Shown one piece after another: positions 36,241 through 49,584 of a DNA stretch of 64,000 nt. Position 1 is the stretch's first letter. The number at the start of each line of letters is the position of its first letter. Where the stretch lies: positions 57,963,422-58,027,421 of the forward strand of contig CM019069.1 of NCBI GenBank assembly GCA_009667805.1. The letters are read 5' to 3'. Made by a program: the position numbers and the translations under genes. The DNA is from Leptobrachium leishanense (taxonomy: Eukaryota > Chordata > Amphibia > Anura > Megophryidae). The notes beneath the pieces were generated by a model. That model worked only from the letters and a program-made list of their open reading frames with translations, was not told the origin of the DNA and made no database searches.

Positions 36241-36427
36241 CACACTGCGGACACTATCTGCTGTGGAGTTTGCGTTTGGGCTTAATAGCTTAATGCCTGC
36301 CTTTGGATATATACAGTAGATATACACACATACATTAGCTTGTTAGAAAAACTCTTCAACATGACATTTGCAAAGAACGTTTTAAAAGAAGTGTTTGGCT
36401 GTATGACAGGACAGGGATAGATACTAT

Positions 36428-37304
36428 CAGGGTTATTCAAAGAGATCCGAATTGTGGCCGAAAGGTAACCGAACAGTGAAATTCAGCGTACGGTTACCTT
36501 TCCTGGCCATTCGGCTATCCAGAGAGCAGGCAGTTCGCCAAATGTTGGCGAATTGCCTGCACATACGGTGCCTGTTCGGTGCCTGTTTGAGGGCAGTGAA
36601 ATCCCCATAGAGAAGCAATGATTCGCCTATTCAGTGAACAAAAACCAGCAGTGAAAAGTTGCCGAATTGCCCTGCTATTCGGTGGTTTCATACGGCAGAT
36701 GTATTCAGGCGAATCCCATAGGCTTCAATGTTAAAAATATTCCCGTTTTAATCCACTATCTAATAAACCGTTGATTATAATATTCTGCAGTAAAAAAAGT
36801 CTCATTCTTCGATTTTTGAGGATCTTTTAGCCATTTTTTTGGGGATTTTTTTTGCAAATTTTTTTTCCTTTTAAATCGTTTCTTTTTTCTGTAACAGCCC
36901 TTTTTTATTATCATTCATTGGATCGTATATGTAAATTTCACACATTTTCGTTCAGTAGTCTCTTTTCAAACATTCAAGCGTACGGTTTTTTTCACTCCAC
37001 TCGTCTGCGGTGTTGACTTTTTCCGGTGGCTGCTCTGCGCTGTGATTGGCTCCTGCTTGGGTTTCTCCGGCGTGTTCGGCGAGGTTAATCCAGATGTTTT
37101 GGCGGGTTTCGGTGTGCGTTCGCTGGGTTTTGCGGTTTGTGTTCGTCGGGTTTGCAGTGGCTTTTCCCTGCACTACGACGGCCCTGTGGTGCTTGCTGAA
37201 TACACCGCAGGGTCGCCGAAATGGGATCGTCAAATTGCACCGAATTGAAGAGAACGAAAAGTCACCGAACGTGGGGACTTTTAGATTCTCTTTGAATAAC
37301 CCTG
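36428..37304. mobile_element. 877-bp Harbinger-like element
   Basis: Inverted ends CAGGGTTATTCAAAGAGA and TCTCTTTGAATAACCCTG, the same ends as the MITE at 47186-47367. The 3-bp target site (TAT, TAA) is imperfect. It contains the block shared with 920-1060. Its longest frame (minus, 36952-37416) crosses the element edge and shows no transposase motif. Confidence 0.78.
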
Positions 37305-37350
37305 TAAGTATGTTCCAAGGTTGGACTTCGGGATCTTTCTTTATCAAAAA

Positions 37351-37534
37351 CAGTGGTTTCCAACCGCAGTCCTCAAGTGCCCCCAACATGTCAGGTTTGC
37401 CAGATTTCTGAAGCACAGCACAGGTGATATGATTTGCTGCTCAGTGATTGCAGGATTCAGTCTGCATTTCCCAAAGGTGATCTGCAAAATCTGGCATGTT
37501 AGGGGGACTTGAGGACCGCGGTTGTGAACCACTG
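37351..37534. mobile_element. hAT MITE of the 2346 family
   Basis: The ends CAGTGGTTTCCAACCGCAG and GCGGTTGTGAACCACTG are inverted. Flanks ATCAAAAA and GTATAAAA match at five of eight. Confidence 0.82.
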
Positions 37535-38219
37535 GTATAAAAGATTGTGTGGCTGGAGAGGATATTGTAGTATTGTATTCCTTGTCAACGGTTATAACCA
37601 ATTCCTCCTCACCCCATAAATGTTATAATGGCTAGCGTATCCCCTTTATTATACAGAATTCTCTATTGTCTGTAATAATTATTTTCCAATAACCCATACC
37701 CAACATGTTACAATCTAGCTCTAGTGGATTAGCAAGCTGGGAAAAGAAAAAATAATGGAAACTTTAATAGCTCAAAACGTAGAATGAGTGATCCAAAAAT
37801 ATTAATACCCCCAAAGAAAATCCCCCCCCCCAACAGTTCTCGCTCATACAATTCAGGCAATTCGGTCTTTCAAATATTAGATTTGCCAAACGGTAATTAC
37901 AGACCAGAGAGGGGATTCAAAAAGAAAAATCAAACATGGTAGAAATGTTGCCTGAAGGCATTACTGCCTCTTAATCCAAGTGTCATAAGGAACTGCAATT
38001 AAAAATCAAATATCGTGGATAGAAAAGAAATGATTCTTAAAGAGCGGTGCAAATACAACCCTTCAGTCTCCTCTTTATGCCCGATCCTGGCTTCATACAA
38101 ACCAAAGACCTAAATAAGAGCACATTAGAAAAAAGTCAACCACCAAATAATTTTCCATATCCATGTGACCTAAACTAAGTACATTGCTTATATATATGGG
38201 ATTTTATAACTGCAATACA

Positions 38220-38340
38220 TTTATAAAGCACCACCATATTCTGCAGCACTGTAGAACGGGTAGGACAAAAAAATAAATAAGATATGACATTTGACACACT
38301 GAGAACAACATAAAAGGAGGACCCTGTTCAGGAATCTAGA
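38220..38340 (-). mobile_element. LINE-2-type 3' UTR remnant
   Basis: Minus strand: CCGTTCTACAGTGCTGCAGA, ATATGGTGGTGCTTTATAAA. Only the tail is recognised. Confidence 0.6.
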
Positions 38341-38857
38341 AAAAAGACAGACAAGGAACAAGCACTTTCAAAGATCAGGATGTTTATTAACCCCATAGGG
38401 ACAAGGTAATTTTACCACTGTCTTAAAGTACCCACTGCTGTTTTTACATTTCTGCGCTGTTTGTGTTTAGCTCTAATTTTCCTCTTACTCGTTTATGGAA
38501 CCCACACATATTATATACAGTTTTTCTCGCCATTAAATGGACTTTCTCATTATACCATTATTGTCATCATATCGTATAATTTACTATGAAAAAAATGATA
38601 CAAAATTTTTTTTTTTTTTCAACTTTAACCCCCCAAGATCTACAAAAGCTAAAAAACGACCCCGGCTAAATAGTCTCTAAATTTTGGCCTGTGTCTAGAA
38701 ATACCCAATGTTTACACTTTTTTGTGAGGAAGCGGGTTCAAAGGCAACATTTCAGCTGGACAGTCTTTTTCAAGCTCCAGCTCAGGAGTCTGTCCACTCC
38801 GCTCACTCAAAAGACAGAGGAATACTACTCTCAAGTACTGAAAATGAGTACCCTTTA

Positions 38858-39286
38858 GGCTAGGGTCAGAGTGGGGCAGTCGGAACGCGCGTGCAGGCGC
38901 ACTAAATCACGGCGGCAGTAGCAGCACATAACGGCCACTGACGGCCAATATACGCAGTACGTGCGTACAAAAGTGCGCCGACACCACGCAACCGGCAAAT
39001 GAACGCATTTTTCTCAGAACGTGAAACCGCTGCTACAGACGTACAGAGTGCGCTGCGGCCGCATGGCAGCGTGTGTGCGTGATTAGGAGACGTCAGACGC
39101 TGCTAGTGTGCGGCCTACATAACGTTCAAACAGCCGGATTTCCCTAGAATTGCGTTGGTGAGTACCTGCGACTGTGCGACTGTGGTCGTCTGACCACTTA
39201 AGCGTATTCCGTGAAAAAATGCGTGCGCACGCATCGACGTACATTTTGACGGTGGCCGCAGAAAATGCGCTCATCTGTCCCTAGCC
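38858..39286. mobile_element. Harbinger-like MITE (GGCTAGGGTCAGA family)
   Basis: Flanked by TTA on both sides. Ends GGCTAGGGTCAGA and TCTGTCCCTAGCC. The interior is rich in ACGTACG-type motifs. A relative of the elements at 44660, 54800 and, most closely, 63167. Confidence 0.83.
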
Positions 39287-40020
39287 TTAGAAGGAATCAG
39301 ATAATTTTTTTCACCAAGATTTAAAAGAGAAATCTACTAGGATATGGTGAAAATGGGTCTCTGTCATGATAACTCTTAATAGATAACAAACAAGACTACA
39401 TTATGAGAGATGTCAAAACTGAAGCTCACCTTCAGCTTAAAGAGCACCTGTCTCTAGGGACAGACTGGGGCAAAAATTCAGCCCTGGACTTCATCCAGAT
39501 CGGCCCACTTTAATTATGCAAACATGCACAAAAATAATATATAAACCAACCGGATCACTCAACCAATCGCTGTACAGATACCGGAGTTGCTGCAGAGCGA
39601 TTGGGTAGAGCAACGCAGCAGCACTGTGGTTGAGTGTGCACCATATCTTAAGGTGAGGCGGATGCGCAGCGGGTCTCACCAGCACGGTGGCCCCAGTAGG
39701 AGTTTGTGGCAGACTGTGGCTGTTTTACAGCCGGTGACTAATTTCTCACCTCACCCATTAAGGGCAGTGCATAGCGCGGTGAACCAGCATTCTCACTGGC
39801 CCCCTTAGCCATCAGCCCACCGAGAATCTCCCTTTAGTCCCTATGGCCAGTACATGCCTGCCTGTCCCACACTCCTACTGGGTGCTGTCATTGGCTCCAT
39901 AATCTGAGTTCTAAATAGAGCTGCCAATATTCTCCTGTCAGCTGGGATCAGAAGACCCAGCCAATAGGAGACTGGCATTGGCAGCACCAGCAGGTAAATG
40001 AGACTGGTGTTCATTAAGTT

Positions 40021-40225
40021 ACCGGCTGGGTGGAGTAGAGGTAATGTCACTGCTCTGCATGGAGAGAGCCTGTGGAGTCATGGGTTCGATCCCAGCGAGC
40101 AACCTCTCTAGTAAGTCTCCTTGGGCAAGACACCTAACGGTACATACTCGCCACCCAGGACATACTTGAAAACGAGAGAAATCTCAATGTATCTTTCCTG
40201 GCAAAATCCTTTCTCAAAAAAAAAA
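40021..40225 (+). repeat. tRNA-derived SINE, complete
   Basis: The head has an A-box-like GTGGAGTAGAGGTAATG and a B box GGGTTCGATCCC, the internal polymerase III promoter of a tRNA. The body starts CTTGGGCAAGACACCTAACG, and the tail AAAATCCTTTCTC is followed by an A-run. Partial copies lie at 7076, 24675 and 53930. Confidence 0.88.
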
Positions 40226-41704
40226 AAGTTGTATCTTTAATACATTGTATAATGCATATAATTGATGAAAATGTAATTAATTTCATTCGTGATGCATGAC
40301 TTCAAACTAGAATCATAGGCCTATGTAGGGGGTGTTACCAGTGTGCCCAGGCACACCCTAATGTTGGGTGAAGCGATCCACTTTAACCGACATTGACATT
40401 TTAGATGTCCCTTATTTCTTATGATCAACAACATAAAAACGTACTATATCTCTTATTGCAGGCTTGCTATTTCTAATGTATAATGTGCATTTTTTGCAAT
40501 ATTTTATAATCCTAAATTTTCAATTAATAAATGTTTCAATGTAACGGCTGCGCACGCGAGTGAATAGAATATTCTCAAACATACCAGTAACAGTCCATTT
40601 TGGTTTTCGTTATCAGGTTCTGCATTCCTCATGGTTTTGGAGATTCGTCAGGCCCTTTTAAATGTCTACATCCTTATGGCTCTAAACCAGCTCTTTTTCC
40701 ACCAAGATAGCTTCTAACAATAAGAACGGTAGGAAGGCCGCAGTCAGCAACAGATGTCCAGACCGCTTCCTTACGTCAAAAGCATTCAATAATTTTTTTA
40801 ATTTTTTATATTTGCACTTGTGGTTTAATTTTTTTGCTTAACAAATGTTTATTTTCATGTTTATTTTGTTTCTGTTATAAGCTTCTTTGTAATGGTAGTG
40901 CAAATCAACATAAACAGTCCAAAGCCAGCATGACAGAGGCAAACCTCTGAACGTGAAGAATTTCAAAAGCACAGCAGGACACGCACAATAAACAGTTCAG
41001 TAAAACATACAGTTGCTGGACACTTCTACTTGGGCTGTCACTGTCAGCGATATGAAGTTGTAGTCCTGAAGAATATAAACGTTATAGTATTAAACGTGGC
41101 CCTCCAAAAGGTCCATGTATGATAGCAGGAGACCAGCAAATTACGGTCACAAGTTTCTAAAATCTTGCCTTACATGGAGAGGTTTATTAATTGTGGTTTA
41201 TTACATTATACAATCTGCATGTTGCTGAAGAATCTTCAATGAAGTCAGAACACCGCAGGACCCCCGGGCACAAAGGTGAGTATTGAGAGGCAGGGGGGTT
41301 TAAAGACAGGACGTAAACGGTACATCCTTGGTCGTTAAACAACCATTTTCTTAGGACATACCTAGTACATCATTGGTCCTTATGGGGTTAAAGGGACACA
41401 CTAGGAAGAGTGTAATTTGAGTGGTCATTCACTGGAGTGCCCTAAACCCTCTACCCACAGGGGGCAGGCAGGTCTGAGGAATGATTCAGCTCTGAGCGTT
41501 TGGATTGGCTGGACACTCGCTCAAGCCTCCAGGTGGTCACGTGAATACAGGAAGCTGGCAACATGTCACATTTGGATCAGCACCAATACTGGAAAGGAGG
41601 AGGATTTTAACAAAAATAAATGTTTAAACCGGTACAGGATGTGTCAGGGGAGATTAATATTTAACTCGTTTTTCCCTCTCCCGTTTCGATAACAGAGTAT
41701 CCTT

Positions 41705-42887
41705 TTAACCCCTTAAGGACGGGAGTAATTTTACAACTTCGGCGCTGTTTCGAAGTAGAAGTTTACCGAGCTCATTTTGACCGTTTTTAAATGCAGTTTT
41801 AAGTCACGTATTATTATCCCACCCAGACAAATTATATATCGTTCTTTCCGGCAGACTCGGAAGATTAATAATATATCCTTATTATATGTATAGGTCATGC
41901 CCTGCCAAAATGCTATAACAAAAAATGGAAAAAAAACTAAAATAAAATAAAATAAAATTTCAATCATCCACAGTGTGTAAAGTGTTTTTTTTTTAAAAAA
42001 TGTATTATCCGAGCCTTTGCGGTCATATGCTATGGGGTAGATTTGTTAAAAAAATTAGAACGGGGAACCCTTTTCTTTTTGGGGAGAAATTGCGTGATTT
42101 TAGCTAAACCCCCCCAAAAAAATCATTAGTGAAGCATCATTGTTCACATTATAATTGAAATGTGAGCAATAGTGCTGCATTAAAAAAATATATATATTTT
42201 TTTTATTAATTAATATTTTTATTTTTACATTTTTTTAACTTTTATTTTACTTTTAACATGGTCATGTTTGATATCACTGGAAAGGCCATGCTCTGGCCTT
42301 TCCATCAATATCAGACATGACCCCCTAGCTGCCACCGATCAGGAGATAAATGGGTTCAAAGAGCCCCCCTATCCCCTCTATGGGATTTCCCTAGGAAATC
42401 CCTTTGCAGCTAGGGGGTTCCCCGGTTAACTGACATCATCACGCATGGCGCGATGAGTCAGTTGACGCTGGGGGGACCCAGAGGTGGGAGCTGCCATCCA
42501 AGATGGCGGCCCCCACCGGAAAAAAGGCCACGGTCTTGCTAGGGGGTTAACCCTCTACATCGCTGGAAAGGTCAGGCTGAGACCCTTCCAGCGATGCTGG
42601 CCACAGCTGCCTGGTCCCCGGCGATGGGGAGATAGAGAGATCCAAAGGATCTCCCCTCCCCTTCAGGGACTTCCCCTGCGCCGGCGGTGCGATGACGTCA
42701 ATGCGCCGGAGGAGGGATTCACGCTGATCTGACTCCGCGGGAGTCAGAGCAGCGTGGGAGCGACCGGAGGAGGTGAGTATTACCGGAGGGGGGCTGTAAA
42801 CGCCGAGGACGTACAATTCCGTCCTGCGGCGTTAAAGCCCGCCTAATGCAGGACGTAATTGTATGTCCTGCGGCGTTAAGGGGTTAA
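41705..42887. mobile_element. TTAA-flanked element made of serial hairpins
   Basis: Ends TTAACCCCTTAAGGACGG and CGGCGTTAAGGGGTTAA. Inside, hairpins follow one another: around 42259-42322 (GGTCATGTTTGATATCACTG with its complement), 42384-42404 (GGGATTTCCCTAGGAAATCC) and 42560-42600 (CTGGAAAGGTC with CCTTCCAGC). Its AT-rich half (42130-42190) also occurs, inverted, at 58430-58490. Confidence 0.75.
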
Positions 42888-44308
42888 AGATACAACAACA
42901 CATCTATAATTTCAGTTCAACAAAATGCAGTGGATGTAAAAGAACATCAGAAAGGAAGGTTCCAATCACAGCAACTGCTCTGTATATGGTTTGGAAACCA
43001 GAAGAGATTTATAATACTAGCAAAATTTAAAGAGAGAAAAAATAAAAACACACCTCTCCACACACATACCCAATATATTCCTGAGCTTTTTTTAATACAG
43101 TCACATAAGAGACACGTCTAAAAGATGATGATGTGGAACTGTTATATGAATTATTCTGCGCTATTCTGCTCGCCAACGCATTGTTCCTGTAGCTGTGCAG
43201 AATGTAAATACTACAGGGCCAGAGAACAACGCATTGACACGACATCAGCTATGATTGATGCCACGGCAGTCTGTTTAACATAGGCTGTGAATTTGCTGCT
43301 CTGTACATTAATGGCAGGGATTAGCTGACTCAGCGGGTCGGTGTCAGATGAAAAAACATTAACATAAACAGAATGCAAATGTTCCGAAACAGAAATGTCA
43401 GAATCTGCTGAGATAAAGAGAAACGGGATACCAAAAAGGACAAATATCAGCGATGAAAAATCTAACAGGAGCACGGGGCAGGGATTACTGTGGACTGGCT
43501 GTAGAAAAAGGCAGGATGGACAAAAAAAAAAAGAAAGAAGAAAAAAGGCCAATTTTTTCCCTATACAATCCAAATCAATGCCCTTCAGCTGGTGGCATCC
43601 AAGGATAGCATAATACATATGCGAAGAAGTAAAGATTCAGCATAAGCTGACGAAAACCATGAAGCCATAATTAGAACTGGTCCATCTGAAGAGAACATTC
43701 TTACCTGACACATCTCAACCTGGACAGCAGAGAGTTCAATGCATTCTAATTGGAGGTCATTGTGCAGATGCAAATTCCTCTACCTTCTTCAGTTGGGTTC
43801 GGTTACGGCTATGATGTCGAACGTCTCCTACTTCAGTTGTCATGGACTACAGCTCCAATGACATTTAGCCAACCACGGCAAGTGATGTGCCAAAGGTTGG
43901 CCATCACAGACATGTGTTAAGGAGTGCAGGATACATCAGCAATGTTATATTCAGGGGTCAAGGATGAGTTCCCAATCACACACTTCTTTTTTTTAGGAAG
44001 CCCCATTATCTTATTTTATCAAGACACTAGCGTTCAGGTGAGTAGGTTGAGGGATTATTTTTTCATAGTAATATTTATTACAGTGATATAGAGTTTATTT
44101 TATTAAATAGGATTCCTAAAAAAGGATATTTTTTCATAGACACCTTGATATTCAACAAGTCTGAGTGCTCCCAATAAACATGGGTATATATTCTAACCCT
44201 GTGATTTTCTTGCCCCTCGGCATAAGAGGAATTTGTCTAGAGCGATGTGCTGAAGAGTTGGGATTTGATATATATCTATAGATATATATATAGATATATC
44301 AAATAGCA
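42888..44308. other. Intron, nothing recognised
   Basis: A partial hAT MITE may lie at about 43840-43920 (GACTACAGCTCCAATGAC, AAAGGTTGGCCATCAC). Otherwise no gene or element is supported. Confidence 0.45.
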
Positions 44309-44315
44309 ATGAGTC

Positions 44316-44590
44316 ATGGCCTATCTCTTGCTGATGAGGGCATACTAAGCCTGAAACAGCTGTCCAGGAGTGGCTGCGACTCGTTGCATAACCTGACCTT
44401 TGTTAAAAAGCCATATAGTATGGCATGGCACTGGCAAGGAGGGTTCTGTGTTAAAACAGACCCAGGATGCAAAAGAGTGATAAGTTGCAGACTTCATTTG
44501 CATGTCCAACCCAGAGTTCCTTGCTGCATATGGGGAATGTAGCACATGAGCTCTGCAGAGCAGTTCCGTGAATTGCTGGGATGTGTAAAT
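44316..44590 (+). mobile_element. Hammerhead-bearing repeat, plus copy
   Basis: About 270 bp that recur, inverted and diverged, at 59722-59999. The first 60 bases hold the ribozyme. The remainder shares AGTGGCTGCGACTCGTTGCA-like sequence, CAGACCCAGGATG and GCATATGGGGAATGTAGCAC, and ends GGGATGTGTAAAT. Penelope-like elements and derived non-autonomous repeats carry such ribozymes (established knowledge). Which class this is cannot be told from two copies. Confidence 0.8.
44325..44370 (+). ncRNA. Hammerhead ribozyme, type I, very short stem III
   Basis: All core parts are present in order. Stem I 5' strand CTCTTG (44325-44330) pairs with CAGGAG (44365-44370). The core CTGATGA is at 44331-44337. 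Stem II GGGC with loop ATACTAA and GCCT is at 44338-44352. GAA is at 44353-44355. Stem III is ACAG with CTGT (44356-44363), a palindrome with no loop, and the cleavage nucleotide is C44364 in GTC. A loopless stem III cannot close within one molecule, so activity would need two copies pairing, as described for minimal hammerheads of Penelope-like elements. Confidence 0.87.
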
Positions 44591-44659
44591 GTCTTCTACA
44601 ATGTAGATATATATATTATAGATGTCTTCTAAACTTTATTTGCTATGTGGAGGCTTTTA

Positions 44660-45107
44660 GGCTAGGGTCAGACGAGCGTGATTTCTACGGACTGTACGTC
44701 CGTGCAGTACGGACATCGTCAGTACGGAAGACACAGTAGTGGTCACACAGTCCGTTTTTTCACTGAAGTTATTTTTGACGGATGTAGGAGGGAAAAATAA
44801 ATTACAATGAAAAAACATTCTGTCCGTCAAAAATGCTGGACGTATAAATGCAGTCCGTCTGACCATGCTCCATCACTCACACACAAAGCTATGCAGACGT
44901 TGTGGACGTGGCGCACTCCGCACGTCCGTTCTAGCAGTATTACGTTCTTGCCTAACCTGCGTCCGTTTGCAGCGTCCGTCATGCGTCCGCAGTTCAGTGC
45001 GGACGTACTTCATGTGTCAGGCTCCAATGGACTTTCTTTCATGCTATCACGGACGTACTTTTAGGCGCAATCACGGACGTGAACACTACGCTCGTCTGAC
45101 CCCAGCC
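44660..45107. mobile_element. Harbinger-like MITE (GGCTAGGGTCAGA family)
   Basis: TTA on both sides (44657-44659 and 45108-45110). Ends GGCTAGGGTCAGACGAGCGT and ACGCTCGTCTGACCCCAGCC. The interior has many CGGACGTAC and CGTCCGT motifs. It stops 51 bp before the Tc1 element. Confidence 0.9.
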
Positions 45108-46177
45108 TTAATCGCATTTTGTTGCTCTCCACCATAACATACATACATTACATATATACAGTTGTGTTCAAAATTATTCAACCCCCACTGAAATTGAGTG
45201 TTTTGGCCAATTTGACATTGATTTTGATCATTCAGTCATCTTGCTTACAATTAAATCAAAGAGGCACGTGTAGGTCAGACAAATATAACATAACATTTAT
45301 AATGAAATAACCACAAATGTCTTTTCTGTGCTCACATCATTATCAGTTTTATTCAACCCCCAAGTGACATTCAATCTTAGTACTTAGCATAGGCGACTCT
45401 ACAGGGGGGCAAGGGGGGGCAATTGCCCCCCCTAGGTTATTCCTTGCCCCCCATGTGCCCCCCCACCAAAAATCAGCATCCAGCTTCCCACACTTCTTCG
45501 GACCAACGTATCTCCGTCGCTATGCATCGTATGTGGACGAACTAGGTGTCATTTGAAAGGGCAGATTCTGGCCTTTCCAATGATACCCAACATGACCATA
45601 TGGTTAATGTTCAGACTATACACTACATTGTGTATTACGTTAGTTTTTGCCTTGGTTTTAGTTGTATATTAAGGGTTAATGGGTAGGCTTTATCCCTTAC
45701 AGTATACATTTGTTTTTTCCTTGATTAATGGCATTTTACGGGTTGATGGGTAAACTACATTCCTCAGTGTATTCATTTCATGTTTTCCCTTGATGAATGG
45801 CATTTTACGGGTTAATGGGTAGCTAAATGCCACATTGTTTATTATTTTTATTGTATTTCTCTGGGTTTATGGCATTTTAGGGGTTATTATGGAAGTTAGA
45901 ATCTAAAGGGTCTATTTATCTTTAGATCCTCTGCTTTCCGTCACATTTCTGGGGAATTTATTTTTCCGAAAAGAAGGTGAATTCCATATTTAGCGAATGG
46001 TCACTGTAATTTGCTAAAAGTGGAGTCGCTGAAGCAGCTATCAGACATTCAGCGAAAACTGCCAAATTGCAGCGAATAAAATATTGAATTTAAGTATCAG
46101 GTTAGAACAATAAAAAGGTATCATTGCATCACATTACTCTGGTGTTTTGAAATCTTATTTATATATATACTTATTTA

Positions 46178-47439
46178 GGGCACTATTACCTGGTGTGAGC
46201 TAACCCTTGCGTCGGCGTGATTTTGCGTTAGCGCCAGGTTAATTGAGTCTAGCGCTGGACCAACAGATTGTTTGCCTTCCGCTACAAATGGGAAAAATCA
46301 CTTTTTCGTTGCTATTAGCGATTTGTACCGCGAGTTTAATGTACTTTCCGCGTCCTATACTTAACACAGGGAGTGCTAGAGATCTCTAGCGCTTTTGTAG
46401 CTAACAGATCACTGGGTGCCAGCACTAAATTTTTTGAGGTGCACTAATTGCAACATTTTACCTACTGCTCAACCCTGGTGTTAACTCCAAAAAAACAGAA
46501 AAACCTGGTCCTTGTCCAAAATTAATAGGCAATTGAAAGGAATGCAGCACAGGTGTTCTCTTGGCCCCATACACCATAGTAATGGATATGGTCAGCAATG
46601 TCGCTGCTGTTGCAGTAAGCTCTATTATAAATGTATCCTTTATGCACATATATCCTAATTCTAATATATTGCCTAATTTTAAACATTTTATGCTGGGGGT
46701 TATTCATTGTATGGAAGCAGTTGATTATTAGGGTGACTGTGTGGACCATGTTTAAAGGGACACGTGAATAAGTCTTGCCCTGAAACATGTATTATTGCTA
46801 TGCTGCAGCAGGGAAATTGTTGTCGCTCACCTGGCCTTCCTTTTGGATCTATTAAATGCAGTGCAATGATTCTACATGCTGTTGGGTGGCATTTATCATG
46901 CAATGTCCATCAGCCTTAATATATGTGTGCCTTAAAACATGGATGATACGGCCACCGTGGAGGATTTTAATAATGCAGGGGTGTGAGGTTATTCACTGGA
47001 TGTGATATTCAAGCTTGTGAGGGCGGGGGATAGGTATGGAAAAGAAAAACAGTTCTATCCTGTACACAATCGCATTAGCGCTGGGTCTCAACCCGGGTCT
47101 TAGAGTTTCCCTAGCGTGCGCCAAACGACCTTGTTCATGGACTACCGGGGACAAGGTGATCTGTTAGTAAGTCGTCAGGCACTAACAGGGTTATTCAGAG
47201 AGAGGTGAAAAGCAGGAGAATGACTGGAGAATGGAAAATTCAAGGTCAAAATAGCCGATTTGGAAAGTGAGAGGACTGGGAGAATTTTTCTGGTTTGGCT
47301 ATTTTGACCAAGAATTTTCCATTCTCCTGTCATTCTCCTGCTTTTCACCGCTCTCTGAATAACCCTGTAAGTTTTAGCGACTCACACTAAATTTTTCCTT
47401 TAGTGATGGTGTTTTAGTTCACACCAGGTGATAGGGCCC
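46178..47439. mobile_element. Harbinger-like element nested in the hAT
   Basis: The ends GGGCACTATTACCTGG and CCAGGTGATAGGGCCC are inverted. TTA flanks both sides (46175-46177 and 47440-47442). 1262 bp including the 182-bp MITE inside it. No protein is recognised. Confidence 0.83.
47186..47367. mobile_element. 182-bp foldback MITE, innermost of the nest
   Basis: Ends CAGGGTTATTCAGAGAGAGG inverted to CTCTCTGAATAACCCTG, with TAA on both sides (47183-47185 and 47368-47370). The arms are about 72 bp of the 182, so it folds almost completely. It shares ends with the 877-bp element at 36428. Confidence 0.92.
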
Positions 47440-47550
47440 TTAGTTTTATTCAGTGGTATGATTTAGTGGTGAAAATTATTAGTGCCCCCCCAGTTTTGAC
47501 TGCGGTTTCTTCTGTGCCCCCCCTAAATATTGTTCCTAGAGTCGCCACTG

Positions 47551-48590
<1,040 letters not shown>

Positions 48591-49102
48591 CTAGAAGGAG
48601 CTGAGTATCACAGTCATTTTAAAGCTGCCTAATTGGTGCTTATTATGCTTTATTGCTGCTCCGTGACATCCACAGCTGTTTTCAATACCTGATTGAAAAC
48701 ACTTGAATGAACCTCTGTTCTTCAGAGTGGTAGTCTTTAAGGGGTTGAATAATTGTGTCAATGAAGAATTCACAAAAGAAACATTTACTACTGTATTACA
48801 AAACCAATTGATGTCATTTTAGTTGCATATGGTTCTTTAAAAAGTCCTTGTAGGATTTCATTCTGAATACAATTACAAATGTACACTAAATTCCCTAAAA
48901 CCCTTTACAGCATTGGGGGTTGAATAATTTTGAACACAACTGTACACACATATAATACACCCCCATACTTTTCCTCTATAAAAGCCAAAAAAAAAAAACA
49001 ACCATGGGGCCTCATACTTGTCCAGAGTGCCTAATTCAACCTATTACAAAGGCATGTTGTCTGCTACTCACAGCTGCTGTCTGCATCCAGTAATATATAT
49101 AT

Positions 49103-49584
49103 TAGGGATGTGCGTTTCGGGTTTCGGAATTTTCGGTGTTTTCGGATGCGGCCGATTTTCCGAAAATTTTTAGATCTGAAAATGGCAGATCCGAAAAGTT
49201 TTCCGAGGCGAAACGAAATATTTTCGGAATTTTCGAATGTACTTGAAATGTGTCAAATCAAAATTTATTGCTTTGAAACGAGGAGAACAGACGTTCCGGA
49301 AAAACGAAAATGTTCGAAAATACGAAAAGTCGATACAAAAATACGAAAAATGGTCGATATTCCGAAAAACGAAAATTTCCGGAAATACGAAAAGTCGAAA
49401 CAAAAACGAGCTAAGTGACACGAAAAATGGTCGAAATTCCGAAAAATTTACACGAAAAACGAGTCGAGCTGAACCGAATCGAAACAGAAATCAGTCGAAA
49501 CGAGCCGAATCGAAAAGTTTAAAAATCCGAAAAATCTAATCGAAAAAAAAAAAATAAAAATAAAAAAAAAATCGCTGCACAAGC

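Larger units (their letters stand above)
38387..41391. mobile_element. 3-kb TTAA-flanked element with nested insertions
   Basis: The left end TTAACCCCATAGGGACAAGG and the right end TCCTTATGGGGTTAA are inverted and lie in TTAA sites. Inside are the Harbinger-like MITE at 38858 and the SINE at 40021. No transposase frame was recognised, so it is either non-autonomous or decayed. Confidence 0.6.
45388..47550. mobile_element. hAT element inserted in the Tc1 copy
   Basis: The ends CATAGGCGACTCTA and TAGAGTCGCCACTG are inverted (consensus CAGTGGCGACTCTA). The 8-bp duplication GTACTTAG lies at 45380-45387 and 47551-47558. It inserted in the last codons of the Tc1 transposase. It contains no transposase frame, a poly-C/G rich left end, a hairpin-module fragment at 45560-45605 and two nested elements. 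Confidence 0.93.

Noticed and set aside
36952..37416. 154-codon frame on the minus strand
   Set aside because: It crosses the edge of the Harbinger-like element into a neighbouring hAT MITE and has no recognisable domain.
40021..40100. Functional tRNA gene
   Set aside because: A and B boxes are present, but no cloverleaf with a proper acceptor stem is evident and the body and tail are those of a SINE seen four times.
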